Assembly (NCBI RefSeq): GCF_014837155.1
Contig: NZ_JACYHA010000004.1
Span: 1 to 64,000, forward strand
Source: Litchfieldia stipae
GTDB lineage: Bacteria; Bacillota; Bacilli; Bacillales; Bacillaceae_L
Direction: 5' to 3'
DNA: 64,000 bases
In this document: in pieces, positions 56,756-64,000 of the stretch
Numbering within the stretch: position 1 is the stretch's first letter
How the letters are laid out: each line of letters starts with the position of its first letter
Translations under genes and position numbers: made by a program
Notes under the pieces: generated by a model
Seen by the model: only the letters and a program-made list of their open reading frames with translations
What the model was told of the DNA's origin: nothing
Database searches by the model: none

Positions 56756-59167
56756 ATGAGTTACAAACACCAGGATATTGAAAAAAAGTGGCAGCAATAT
56801 TGGGAACAAAATAAAACATTTCGTACGACTGAAGACAAAGGGAAGCGTAAATTCTACGCGTTAGATATGTTCCCATATCCATCAGGAGCGGGGCTACATG
56901 TTGGTCACCCTGAAGGTTATACTGCAACAGATATTTTATCAAGAATGAAGAGAATGCAAGGGTATAATGTACTTCACCCAATGGGCTGGGATGCTTTCGG
57001 ATTACCAGCTGAGCAATACGCATTAGATACAGGAAATGATCCAGCTGAATTTACGGAAATGAATATCAACACATTCCGCCGTCAAATTAAAGAGCTTGGC
57101 TTCTCTTATGACTGGGATCGTGAAGTGAATACAACCGATCCTAAGTATTATAAATGGACACAATGGATTTTCACTAAGCTATATGAAAAGGGCTTGGCTT
57201 ATGTAGATGAAGTAGCAGTTAACTGGTGTCCAGCTTTAGGAACTGTCCTTGCGAATGAAGAAGTCATTGATGGTAAGAGTGAACGTGGTGGTCATCCAGT
57301 AGAGCGTCGTCCAATGAGACAATGGGTGTTGAAAATCACTAAATATGCAGATCGTTTACTTGAAGACTTAGAGGAGCTTGATTGGCCTGATAGCTTAAAG
57401 GAAATGCAACGAAACTGGATTGGCAAAAGTGAAGGAGCACATGTTACCTTCAATATTGACGGGCATGATGATACATTCACTGTATTTACAACACGTCCAG
57501 ATACATTATTTGGTGCAACATATGCAGTCCTAGCGCCTGAGCATCCTTTCGTTGATAAAATTGCAACTGAAGATCAAAAAGAGGCAGTTGCTGCTTATTT
57601 AGATAAAGTGAAGACTAAAAGTGATTTAGAGCGTACGGATTTAGCGAAGGATAAAACAGGTGTATTTACCGGAGCTTATGCAATTAATCCAGTAAATAAT
57701 GAAAAAATGCCAATCTGGATTGCTGATTATGTATTAATGAGCTATGGTACAGGAGCCATTATGGCGGTTCCAGCTCATGATGAGCGTGATTATGAATTCG
57801 CAGTGAAATTCGAATTACCAATTAAAGAAGTAGTTGCTGGTGGCGATGTAACGAAAGAAGCATATACAGGCGATGGAGAGCATGTAAACTCAGACTTCCT
57901 AAATGGAATGAATAAAGAAGATGCGATTACAGCGATGATCGATTGGCTAGTGAAAAATGAAAAAGGCAAGAAGGAAACTACCTATCGTCTACGTGACTGG
58001 TTATTTAGCCGTCAACGTTACTGGGGTGAACCAATTCCAATTATCCATTGGGAAGATGGAACGATGACTGCACTTCCAGAAGAAGAGCTACCATTAATGC
58101 TTCCAAAAACAACAAATATCAAACCTTCTGGTACAGGTGAATCACCACTTGCGAATATAGAAGAATGGGTAAATGTTATTGATGAGAAGACTGGTAAAAA
58201 GGGTCGTCGTGAAACAAACACGATGCCACAATGGGCTGGTAGTTGCTGGTACTACTTACGTTATATTGATCCAGAAAACGATAAGTATTTAGCTGATCCA
58301 GAGAAATTAAAAGAATGGTTACCAGTTGATATCTATATCGGTGGAGCAGAGCATGCGGTTCTTCATTTGTTATATGCACGTTTCTGGCACAAAGTACTGT
58401 ATGATATTGGTGTTGTGACAACAAAGGAACCTTTCCAAAAGCTATTTAACCAAGGGATGATTCTTGGTGAAAATAATGAAAAAATGAGTAAATCAAAGGG
58501 GAACGTAGTAAACCCTGATGATATTATTAAATCACATGGTGCTGATACATTACGTTTATACGAAATGTTCATGGGACCACTTGATGCTTCGATTGCATGG
58601 TCTGAAAATGGATTAGATGGTTCGAGAAGATTCCTTGATCGCGTATGGCGTCTATTCATTAATGAGCATGGTCAAGTGACTGATAAACTAACAGGAACTG
58701 AAGAAGGCGGAGCGTTAGAGCGTGTCTATCATCAAACCGTGAAAAAGGTAACTGAGGATTATGAAGGTCTTCGTTTTAACACGGCAATTTCACAATTAAT
58801 GGTATTTATCAATGAAGCATATAAGGCAACGGAATTGCCAACAAAATATATGGAAGGCTTTGTGAAGCTATTATCACCAGTTGCTCCACATATCGCTGAA
58901 GAGCTTTGGAGTAAGTTTGGATATGATCATTCATTAGCTTATGAATCATGGCCAGCATTTGATGAAGCGAAATTAGTGGAGTCAGAAATTGAAATTGTCA
59001 TCCAAGTAAATGGCAAGGTGAAAGCTAAGCTTCATGTACCAGCTGATGCGACAAGAGAAAAGCTAGAAGAAATCGCAATGGTAGAAGTGAAGGAACAAAT
59101 TGAAGGTAAAACAGTACGAAAAGTAATCGCAGTACCAGGTAAACTAGTGAATATAGTTGCAAATTAA
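56756..59167 (+). CDS. leuS: Leucyl-tRNA synthetase
   Basis: Charges tRNA-Leu. Class I signatures are HVGHPEGYT near residue 48 and KMSKSKGN near residue 580. The editing domain CP1 lies between ([14 protein letters not shown], and [18 protein letters not shown]). 803 residues, as in Bacillus. GAGGAGG precedes the ATG. Controlled by the T-box upstream; the leader also carries a repeat element. Followed by a strong terminator. Confidence 0.97.
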   Translation: MSYKHQDIEKKWQQYWEQNKTFRTTEDKGKRKFYALDMFPYPSGAGLHVGHPEGYTATDILSRMKRMQGYNVLHPMGWDAFGLPAEQYALDTGNDPAEFTEMNINTFRRQIKELGFSYDWDREVNTTDPKYYKWTQWIFTKLYEKGLAYVDEVAVNWCPALGTVLANEEVIDGKSERGGHPVERRPMRQWVLKITKYADRLLEDLEELDWPDSLKEMQRNWIGKSEGAHVTFNIDGHDDTFTVFTTRPDTLFGATYAVLAPEHPFVDKIATEDQKEAVAAYLDKVKTKSDLERTDLAKDKTGVFTGAYAINPVNNEKMPIWIADYVLMSYGTGAIMAVPAHDERDYEFAVKFELPIKEVVAGGDVTKEAYTGDGEHVNSDFLNGMNKEDAITAMIDWLVKNEKGKKETTYRLRDWLFSRQRYWGEPIPIIHWEDGTMTALPEEELPLMLPKTTNIKPSGTGESPLANIEEWVNVIDEKTGKKGRRETNTMPQWAGSCWYYLRYIDPENDKYLADPEKLKEWLPVDIYIGGAEHAVLHLLYARFWHKVLYDIGVVTTKEPFQKLFNQGMILGENNEKMSKSKGNVVNPDDIIKSHGADTLRLYEMFMGPLDASIAWSENGLDGSRRFLDRVWRLFINEHGQVTDKLTGTEEGGALERVYHQTVKKVTEDYEGLRFNTAISQLMVFINEAYKATELPTKYMEGFVKLLSPVAPHIAEELWSKFGYDHSLAYESWPAFDEAKLVESEIEIVIQVNGKVKAKLHVPADATREKLEEIAMVEVKEQIEGKTVRKVIAVPGKLVNIVAN

Positions 59168-59194
59168 CGATCGCTCTAAAGGATAGGAAATAAG

Positions 59195-59228
59195 AAAGCT
59201 GTCCCGAGATATCTCGGCAGCTTTTTTT
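59195..59228 (+). terminator. Terminator of leuS
   Basis: Arms AAAGCTGTCCCGAGA / TCTCGGCAGCTTT (one mismatch) followed by seven T. Confidence 0.93.
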
Positions 59229-59298
59229 CTTTGTATCAATTTAATTCTTCTGGTTAATCTAGAACTGTTCGACTAACTTAAAAAAAGGAGCCAATCAT

Positions 59299-59424
59299 AT
59301 GACCCAATCACAACGACAACAAGAAAGACAATGGAAAGAGCGCAAACAAGCTCAACATCCACATGGCAAAGTTAAATCTTTTGAACAGCTTGCTGAAGAT
59401 GTGGGGAAAAATGATTCGAAGTAA
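59299..59424 (+). CDS. Small basic protein, possibly DUF6254
   Basis: 41 residues, Gln/Arg/Lys-rich: MTQSQRQQERQWKERKQ, then HPHGKVKSFEQLAED. I associate this pattern with the Bacillus DUF6254 family, but could not check. AAAAAGGAG is 7 nt before the ATG, and a hairpin follows. No known function. Confidence 0.72.
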   Translation: MTQSQRQQERQWKERKQAQHPHGKVKSFEQLAEDVGKNDSK

Positions 59425-59426
59425 GA

Positions 59427-59457
59427 AAAGCTGCAAATTGCAGCTTTCGTCATTTTT
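59427..59457. terminator. Hairpin between convergent small genes
   Basis: Arms AAAGCTGC / GCAGCTTT around AAATT; TCATTTTT follows on the plus strand, while the minus side is less T-rich. Confidence 0.7.
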
Positions 59458-59465
59458 GAAGCTTC

Positions 59466-59615
59466 TTAGTTGTTTGCTAGTAATTTATGTAATAAAACAA
59501 TCCCATAACCTATAAAGGCAACTGAAATACCAACATAAAGAGGAATAAGAAGTGGGAGAAAAAAGGCTAAGACTCCTAATGTCATGCCAATTAAACTAAC
59601 TACATATATTTTCAT
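59466..59615 (-). CDS. Small two-helix membrane protein
   Basis: 49 residues, almost entirely hydrophobic: two helices (about residues 4-20 and 24-43) joined by LPLLIP, ending HKLLANN. GGAGGG lies 5-7 nt before the ATG. No recognised family; the place next to leuS recalls a B. subtilis ytvB-region membrane gene but the sequence link is not proven. Confidence 0.65.
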   Translation of the reverse strand: MKIYVVSLIGMTLGVLAFFLPLLIPLYVGISVAFIGYGIVLLHKLLANN

Positions 59616-59756
59616 AAGAATCCCTCCAGGAATACACTACGTATTTCTATAATTTATTTGACGAAGGATGAAAAATACCTTTTACAGAGTCGAGATATTT
59701 TATTTTTAGCGGAGTTTTGATTATAATGGCGATAGTATCTTGAGAGGATGATCTAA

Positions 59757-60062
59757 TTGTCAGAGATTGAATTCATTACTACAGAAGAATTGAAACATAA
59801 GATTGAACAAGGTGAAAAGCTAGAATTAGTCGACGTACGTGAGGACGAAGAAGTTGAAATTGGTATGATTCCAGGTGCAAAGCATATAAAAATGGGTGAT
59901 ATACCAGCGAACTTAGACTATTTTGATAAAGACAAAGAATATATCTTCATTTGCCGTTCAGGTAAAAGAAGTGAAAACGTATGTTATTACTTACAAGATC
60001 AAGGGTATAAAGTACGTAATATGATTGGCGGTATGTTAGATTGGACCGGAGAAACTAAATAA
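59757..60062 (+). CDS. ytwF: Rhodanese-like protein YtwF
   Basis: Single rhodanese domain of 101 residues. The active-site loop is FICRSGKRSE with the catalytic Cys, preceded by LELVDVREDEEVEIGMIPGA. The start is TTG with GAGAGG 9 nt upstream; no ATG is suitable. B. subtilis has ytwF at this place after leuS. It probably carries a persulfide sulfur; the partner is unknown. Confidence 0.9.
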   Translation: MSEIEFITTEELKHKIEQGEKLELVDVREDEEVEIGMIPGAKHIKMGDIPANLDYFDKDKEYIFICRSGKRSENVCYYLQDQGYKVRNMIGGMLDWTGETK

Positions 60063-60070
60063 TCTTATTC

Positions 60071-60108
60071 AAAGTCTATTTCAGCGAGGGTTGGAATAGA
60101 CTTTTTTG
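60071..60108 (+). terminator. Terminator of ytwF
   Basis: Arms AAAGTCTATT / AATAGACTTT with a 14-nt loop and T run. Confidence 0.9.
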
Positions 60109-60144
60109 TTTAATACTTGAAAAATTAGTAGAAATAATTAATTA

Positions 60145-60300
60145 TTAGCAGCCTGAATACACGTAGACTCCTGCGGGATGCGTGGCCAAAGTGAGACCCC
60201 ACAGGAACGCAGTGACGAGGAGGCTCGTCCTTCCACCCCGCCGGACGCGGAGTGTATTCAGGCTGCGGTATCAAAAGCAACAATATATACGAAAACAGCC
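60145..60300. mobile_element. MITE-like palindromic repeat, copy G (long centre, left end lost)
   Basis: Inner palindrome GCAGCCTGAATACAC / GTGTATTCAGGCTGC, full centre, and intact right end CAATATATACGAAAACAGCC. The left terminal repeat is missing. Reverse orientation relative to copy A. Confidence 0.83.
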
Positions 60301-60330
60301 AAAATAAAAAACCAGCCCCTGCATTAGGAA
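60301..60330 (-). terminator. Minus-strand terminator of an unidentified transcript
   Basis: On the minus strand, AAACCAG...CTGGTTT pairs and is followed by TTTTATTTTGG. No annotated minus-strand gene lies directly upstream within 3 kb, so it implies an unrecognised transcript or relic. Confidence 0.55.
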
Positions 60331-60758
60331 CTGGTTTGAACATGTGGTATTAATGATAAGCCGCATTTGCCGTAACTCACATAAGAAAGTTTTAAACCAC
60401 CACTCCTCAAAGTGGGTGTTTGCAGATACAGTCCTGTCGTCCTTTTTCGTAATGAAGGCTTGACATTCTTGCATCGATATAAAACTCCCTATAACAGCAT
60501 AAAGGTTAAAACTTAATTATCATTACGAACAATGTAGCTTATGTGTATATATTACAAGAAATGCATGTCCAATTCAATCACAATTCTTTCCATTCCTTTA
60601 TCAAACATCCACTTGTCTATTTCTGTTGTAGAAATGAAACTAAATTGAAATATTTTTGTTAAACAACACTGATAGAATACAGATAACGTTCGAATAGTAT
60701 AGTGAGGAACTTATAACATACCTTTACATATAGATCCGAAATTTTGAGGGGGAAGAAA
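60331..60758. other. Intergenic region with possible small RNA
   Basis: About 430 bases without a convincing protein gene. The minus-strand segment from about 60500 to 60301 contains a hairpin CACCCACT / AGTGGTGG with GAGGAG in the loop and ends in a terminator; a short open frame there (60271-60474) lacks a ribosome site. The rest, 60500-60758, is AT-rich and must hold the promoter of the next gene. I could not assign a known RNA family. Confidence 0.45.
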
Positions 60759-63503
60759 ATGACAAAAGAAGAAGTAATGATTGAAAAGAAGTTTTATGAG
60801 CGGTATTTAACGGGAGAATCGCAGCAACATCCTGTTGAACTATTAGGAGAATTATATTTTGCGGAGCAACAAATTGAATTTTGTGATCTTTCATATCTTC
60901 GTTATGCCCAAGGAGAGCTTTATTTTCATGTGAAGGATTATGAAGCAGCGATCTTTAAATGGGAAAACATCAATAATGAACTTGAGGACTGGGCAAGGAA
61001 AAATATGGCCGATGCCTATTTTGAACTGGATATCCTACCAAATGCAGAAGAAATGTATCTTTCGATTAAAACAGACCAACAGATTCTGTCGATAGAAATT
61101 TCGTTAAAGTTATTTTCACTTTATTGGGTCCAAGGGAAAATTAATCAAGCAAAGGATATCATCAAACAAGTCATTTCTATTGATCCAGATTATCAAGATG
61201 TCACAAGTCTTGCACGAACCTTTTTTGAAGAACAAAATGATTGGGATGAAGCCATTGAATTAGCTGTAAATGAAGCCATTCGTACACAATCAATAAATTG
61301 GTTTGAGTTAATTAAACATTATGTAGAACAAGGGCATACAAATACACATCGACCAGGTTATTTTATCAGTTGTTTAAGTGCTCTATATCAACTGAGTCAT
61401 GAGCGATTTGAGGAACTAGTCTATCTCTTTTGGCAAAGTTACAAGAATGAAGAGCACATGCTTGAGTGGATTCAAGAAATTGACATGTTGATTTTATCAA
61501 GTGAAATTGAAGAGGGAGCTGTGTGGAAGAAGCTTTCTAACATGTATGAAGAAATTTACCTTGAATTAACAAACGGTCATTATTTGATGAATGAAGTGCG
61601 TAAGATTGTTCCAGAGCTTTTAGTGAATTGGTTACGATTATCAGATTCTTCAACATTGCCTCTTTCAGCTGCCTCAATACTAGCTTGGAATGAGATATTG
61701 CCGGTTAGTACATTTTCAACGTCTATTCTGGATTATGCAAGGGAGGTTGTTCATCAACAAACCCATACTAAAAAAGGACGAAGTAATATTACTGAACTGT
61801 ATCAGACCATTACTATCTGGGCCAAGGCACAGAATCTATCAAATTCAAACCAATTTAATGGGCTCACCGAAGGTTTATTGAATAATACAAAACGTCATCT
61901 TCTAGTAGTAGGGACAAGTGAACGAGGAAAAATTAGTGTTCGTGACTCAATCATAGGCAAGAATATGCTAGAAGGCCCATCATCTTGTGCGATGATTTTC
62001 AGTCATAGTGATGATGAAGAAATCATTGATATTTCAAGCCAAGATCAAAAAGTAATTTCCGATTTATCAAAGTATCACTATGTTTCTGCGGCTAATCAAG
62101 AAAAGAGTGATCATGCACTTCTTGATGTGAAAGTCCCAAGTGAAAACTTAAAGGACTACCAATTGACTTTGATTGATTTACCTTGTATTACTGGTTCTAG
62201 TCATCAACTAAATGTAGATATCAATTATTTGAATTACATTGATCATTTATTCTTTGTCCTGAATATTCATTCTCCATTTACTGAAAAAGAACGTGATATA
62301 TTAAATGGTATTCAAAAGCAAGCACCTAATCTCTCGGTAACCTTTCTTCTGACAGAGATTGAAGTAGGCTATAATGATCAGGAAATCCAAAGAGTGGTTA
62401 AAATAACGAAATCAAAGATCGATTCATTTTATCCAAATGCAAAGGTCATGGCATTTAAGTCTGAGAATGCAGAGTCAATCCGAACACTTCTTGAAGAAGT
62501 GGCGAATCCGTTCTCTACGAATCAGTTTGAGAAGGAGAGAGAGAAGAAGATTTATCAAAGTATTAAAGAGCTACTAAGTACGTTAACTCAAAATAGAAGT
62601 GGGTTGGAAAAGAAATTAAATGAAACGATTTCTTTCAACAACGAGATGACGTCGAAATTGACGGGGGCTATCCATCAGTTGGAAGATACGCAAAAGGAAA
62701 AAATCGCAAAAATTACAAGTAGCTACAGCGAAATAAAACATAAAATAAAAAATGAAATCAGTACAAATTTACCTAAAAGATTACAGAGTTGTTCTGAATT
62801 AGTTGAAGAAAAAAGTAATTTTAATCAAATTCACCATGAGTTAAATACAGAAATGAATAAACGAATTGACGAATATTTGAAAACAACAGTTGAACCACTG
62901 TTTCTTACGTCAATCCATGATTGGATTCAACTTGCTAGTGACGAATTTGACGAAAGTATGATTAGTTTAGAGGAACTTAGTGAAAGTTTGAATGGACAGT
63001 ACGGGGAACAAAAAATCACTCTGCCATGTGATTTTAAAGTGTTAGAGGATTGGAAACGAGATGCAGAGCGGATGTCAAATCGTATCCATGTTCAGAAAGT
63101 TGATATTCTATCTAAATTTTCTCCGGCCCAATTTCTTTTGAAAGGTGCGGGGTTGATTCTAGGCTCACTACAACAAAAGGCTTTGGTTTCTACAAAATAT
63201 AAACAATATATTGAAAATCGCTCATATGAAGAGGTTATCAATCTTGTTACAGCTCAATTCCTTGAGCAATTTGAGTTCTTTGAAAAAGCGATTGAACGAG
63301 ATATTGAGATGTTCTTTGTCAATCCGTTCAAAACGTTGAAGCTAGTTGTTGAAGAAACGATCCTCGAAACAGATGAAAAACGTCAAATGTTAAGTGAAAT
63401 GAATCAAAGACCAGAGGTATTTGAAGACGCACTGACTATTTTTGAAGTACGATTGAACCAATATGAATGGTTGAATACATCTACTCAATCTATAAACATA
63501 TAG
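60759..63503 (+). CDS. TPR protein with degenerate dynamin-like GTPase domain
   Basis: 914 residues. Residues about 20-180 look like TPR helices (LRYAQGELYFHVKDYEAAIF). From about 375 a dynamin-type G domain is suggested, but its motifs are altered: P-loop GTSERGKI (residues 385-392) lacks the Ser/Thr after Lys; G3 reads LIDLPCITG (Asp473, Cys476 where Gly is usual); G4 is TEIE (532-535) in place of T/NKxD. Long helices follow (about 595-790), then a hydrophobic stretch near 788-803 (FLLKGAGLILGSLQQK) that could be a membrane paddle. The ATG at 60759 follows GAGGGGGA. Probably membrane-associated and nucleotide-independent; the family is not certain. Confidence 0.75.
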   Translation: MTKEEVMIEKKFYERYLTGESQQHPVELLGELYFAEQQIEFCDLSYLRYAQGELYFHVKDYEAAIFKWENINNELEDWARKNMADAYFELDILPNAEEMYLSIKTDQQILSIEISLKLFSLYWVQGKINQAKDIIKQVISIDPDYQDVTSLARTFFEEQNDWDEAIELAVNEAIRTQSINWFELIKHYVEQGHTNTHRPGYFISCLSALYQLSHERFEELVYLFWQSYKNEEHMLEWIQEIDMLILSSEIEEGAVWKKLSNMYEEIYLELTNGHYLMNEVRKIVPELLVNWLRLSDSSTLPLSAASILAWNEILPVSTFSTSILDYAREVVHQQTHTKKGRSNITELYQTITIWAKAQNLSNSNQFNGLTEGLLNNTKRHLLVVGTSERGKISVRDSIIGKNMLEGPSSCAMIFSHSDDEEIIDISSQDQKVISDLSKYHYVSAANQEKSDHALLDVKVPSENLKDYQLTLIDLPCITGSSHQLNVDINYLNYIDHLFFVLNIHSPFTEKERDILNGIQKQAPNLSVTFLLTEIEVGYNDQEIQRVVKITKSKIDSFYPNAKVMAFKSENAESIRTLLEEVANPFSTNQFEKEREKKIYQSIKELLSTLTQNRSGLEKKLNETISFNNEMTSKLTGAIHQLEDTQKEKIAKITSSYSEIKHKIKNEISTNLPKRLQSCSELVEEKSNFNQIHHELNTEMNKRIDEYLKTTVEPLFLTSIHDWIQLASDEFDESMISLEELSESLNGQYGEQKITLPCDFKVLEDWKRDAERMSNRIHVQKVDILSKFSPAQFLLKGAGLILGSLQQKALVSTKYKQYIENRSYEEVINLVTAQFLEQFEFFEKAIERDIEMFFVNPFKTLKLVVEETILETDEKRQMLSEMNQRPEVFEDALTIFEVRLNQYEWLNTSTQSINI

Positions 63504-63504
63504 A

Positions 63505-63552
63505 AAAAATGCCAGGTTATCTCATTTTAAAATGAGATAACCTGGCGTTTTT
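63505..63552. terminator. Bidirectional terminator after the TPR protein gene
   Basis: Perfect 18-bp arms GCCAGGTTATCTCATTTT / AAAATGAGATAACCTGGC with flanking A and T runs, between convergent genes. Confidence 0.95.
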
Positions 63553-64000
63553 TTATTCCACTAATCCTAGCTTCTTTAATCCATTAAATATTCCATGATC
63601 ATTCACCGAAGTTGTTTGATGCTTAGAATAAGAATGTAAGTCCGGATGCGCATTCCCCATTGAAAAGCCTTCTTTCACATACGAAAGCATTTCTTTGTCA
63701 TTCATACCATCACCAAAAGCGATTGCAGCTTCTGGAGTGAGGGAAAGAGATTCTAAAATAGTTTGTACTGCCACGCCCTTATTTACTGTGTCACGAATGA
63801 CATCAAAACTATGCTTAAAGCCTTCGATATTAACCTGAGAGAGATGGATATGTTGATCTTCATAGATCATATAATTATTCTCTTTTACATTTATTACAGT
63901 CATACCTAAGACTTTGTCCATGTATTCAGGAGTAAATGGTTGATTGTTTTTTAAATGAAACTTATCAATAAATTCTTGAACAATTGGAGCTTCTAAGGAT
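63553..64000 (-). CDS. HAD-superfamily hydrolase (Cof type), C-terminal part, cut by window edge
   Basis: The reading frame is open to the window edge, so the start is outside. The visible ~148 residues include HAD motif IV GDGMNDKEMLSYVKEGFSMG and the Cof-type ending GIFNGLKKLGLVE. The motif with Asp-x-Met-Asn-Asp and the sequence SMGNAHPDL places it in the HAD-IIB (Cof) sugar-phosphatase group. Substrate unknown. An internal ATG at 63921 is not the likely start. Confidence 0.85.
   Translation of the reverse strand, partial: SLEAPIVQEFIDKFHLKNNQPFTPEYMDKVLGMTVINVKENNYMIYEDQHIHLSQVNIEGFKHSFDVIRDTVNKGVAVQTILESLSLTPEAAIAFGDGMNDKEMLSYVKEGFSMGNAHPDLHSYSKHQTTSVNDHGIFNGLKKLGLVE

Noticed and set aside
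43305-60300. Repeat copies A-G as a CRISPR array
   Set aside because: The copies are hundreds to thousands of bases apart, palindromic along their length, have no spacers and no cas genes are nearby.
60271-60474. Minus-strand 67-residue frame as a real protein
   Set aside because: No ribosome site before its ATG and it runs through the terminator and into repeat copy G; an RNA is more likely.

Overview
The window comes from a low-GC, endospore-forming member of the Bacillaceae. Strong Shine-Dalgarno sites, T-box and S-box leaders, a YteA-family sporulation gene, a gamma-type SASP-like gene and a gene order close to the trnB-glg-men-yt region of Bacillus subtilis all support this. The order is similar but not identical to B. 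subtilis (extra AIM24, aldo/keto reductase, Ktr, PAP2 and glycosyltransferase genes), so this is a relative, not B. subtilis itself. Gene names rest on my recognition of the proteins; no search was run.

Layout. 1-1560: the tail of a tRNA cluster (partial Arg, then Pro, Ala, Met, Ile-CAT, Ser, fMet, Asp, Phe, His, Gly, Ile, Asn, Ser, Glu), with a duplicated 5' piece of the fMet gene, ending in a terminator. 1.9-10 kb: glycogen operon glgBCDAP. 10-12.7 kb, minus strand: AIM24 protein, YteA, MenA. 13.1-20.7 kb: menaquinone operon menFDHBEC, with a terminator-like hairpin between menB and menE. 20.7-24.5 kb: small proteins (including a DUF1540 protein), an aldo/keto reductase and a KtrA/KtrB-type K+ uptake pair. 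24.6-31.8 kb: a zinc-binding lipoprotein gene with a Zur-box-like site, beta-carbonic anhydrase, YtkA, YidD, LuxS, amidase, YtzI, Dps and threonine aldolase. 32-37.5 kb: holin-like protein, YtkD, the YtlACD ABC importer, YtmA and YtmB. 37.5-43.3 kb: pckA, metK behind a SAM-I riboswitch, asnB. 43.5-50.5 kb: C39-like peptidase, glycosyltransferase, PAP2 phosphatase, YtoA, YtpA, YtpB, YtqB, YtqA. 50.6-56 kb: YtzC, the SASP-like protein, YttB, IlvD and two unrecognised envelope proteins. 56.1-64 kb: leuS behind a T-box, small proteins, rhodanese YtwF, a 914-residue TPR protein with a degenerate dynamin-like GTPase domain, and the end of a HAD hydrolase.

How the genes fit together. MenFDHBEC makes dihydroxynaphthoate and MenA prenylates it to give menaquinone. 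GlgBCDAP makes and degrades glycogen, probably during sporulation. PckA, MetK, AsnB, IlvD and LeuS are central metabolism, and two of them sit behind recognisable riboregulators. A zinc theme runs from 24.6 to 28 kb.

The most distinctive non-coding feature is a family of seven MITE-like palindromic repeats, about 135-220 bp, between 26.9 and 60.3 kb. Almost all are at gene 3' ends; one lies between the leuS T-box terminator and leuS. A miniature relative appears to serve as the dps terminator. The least explained protein is the TPR/pseudo-GTPase at 60.8-63.5 kb. An unexplained hairpin-rich stretch at about 60.3-60.5 kb ends in a minus-strand terminator and could encode a small RNA.
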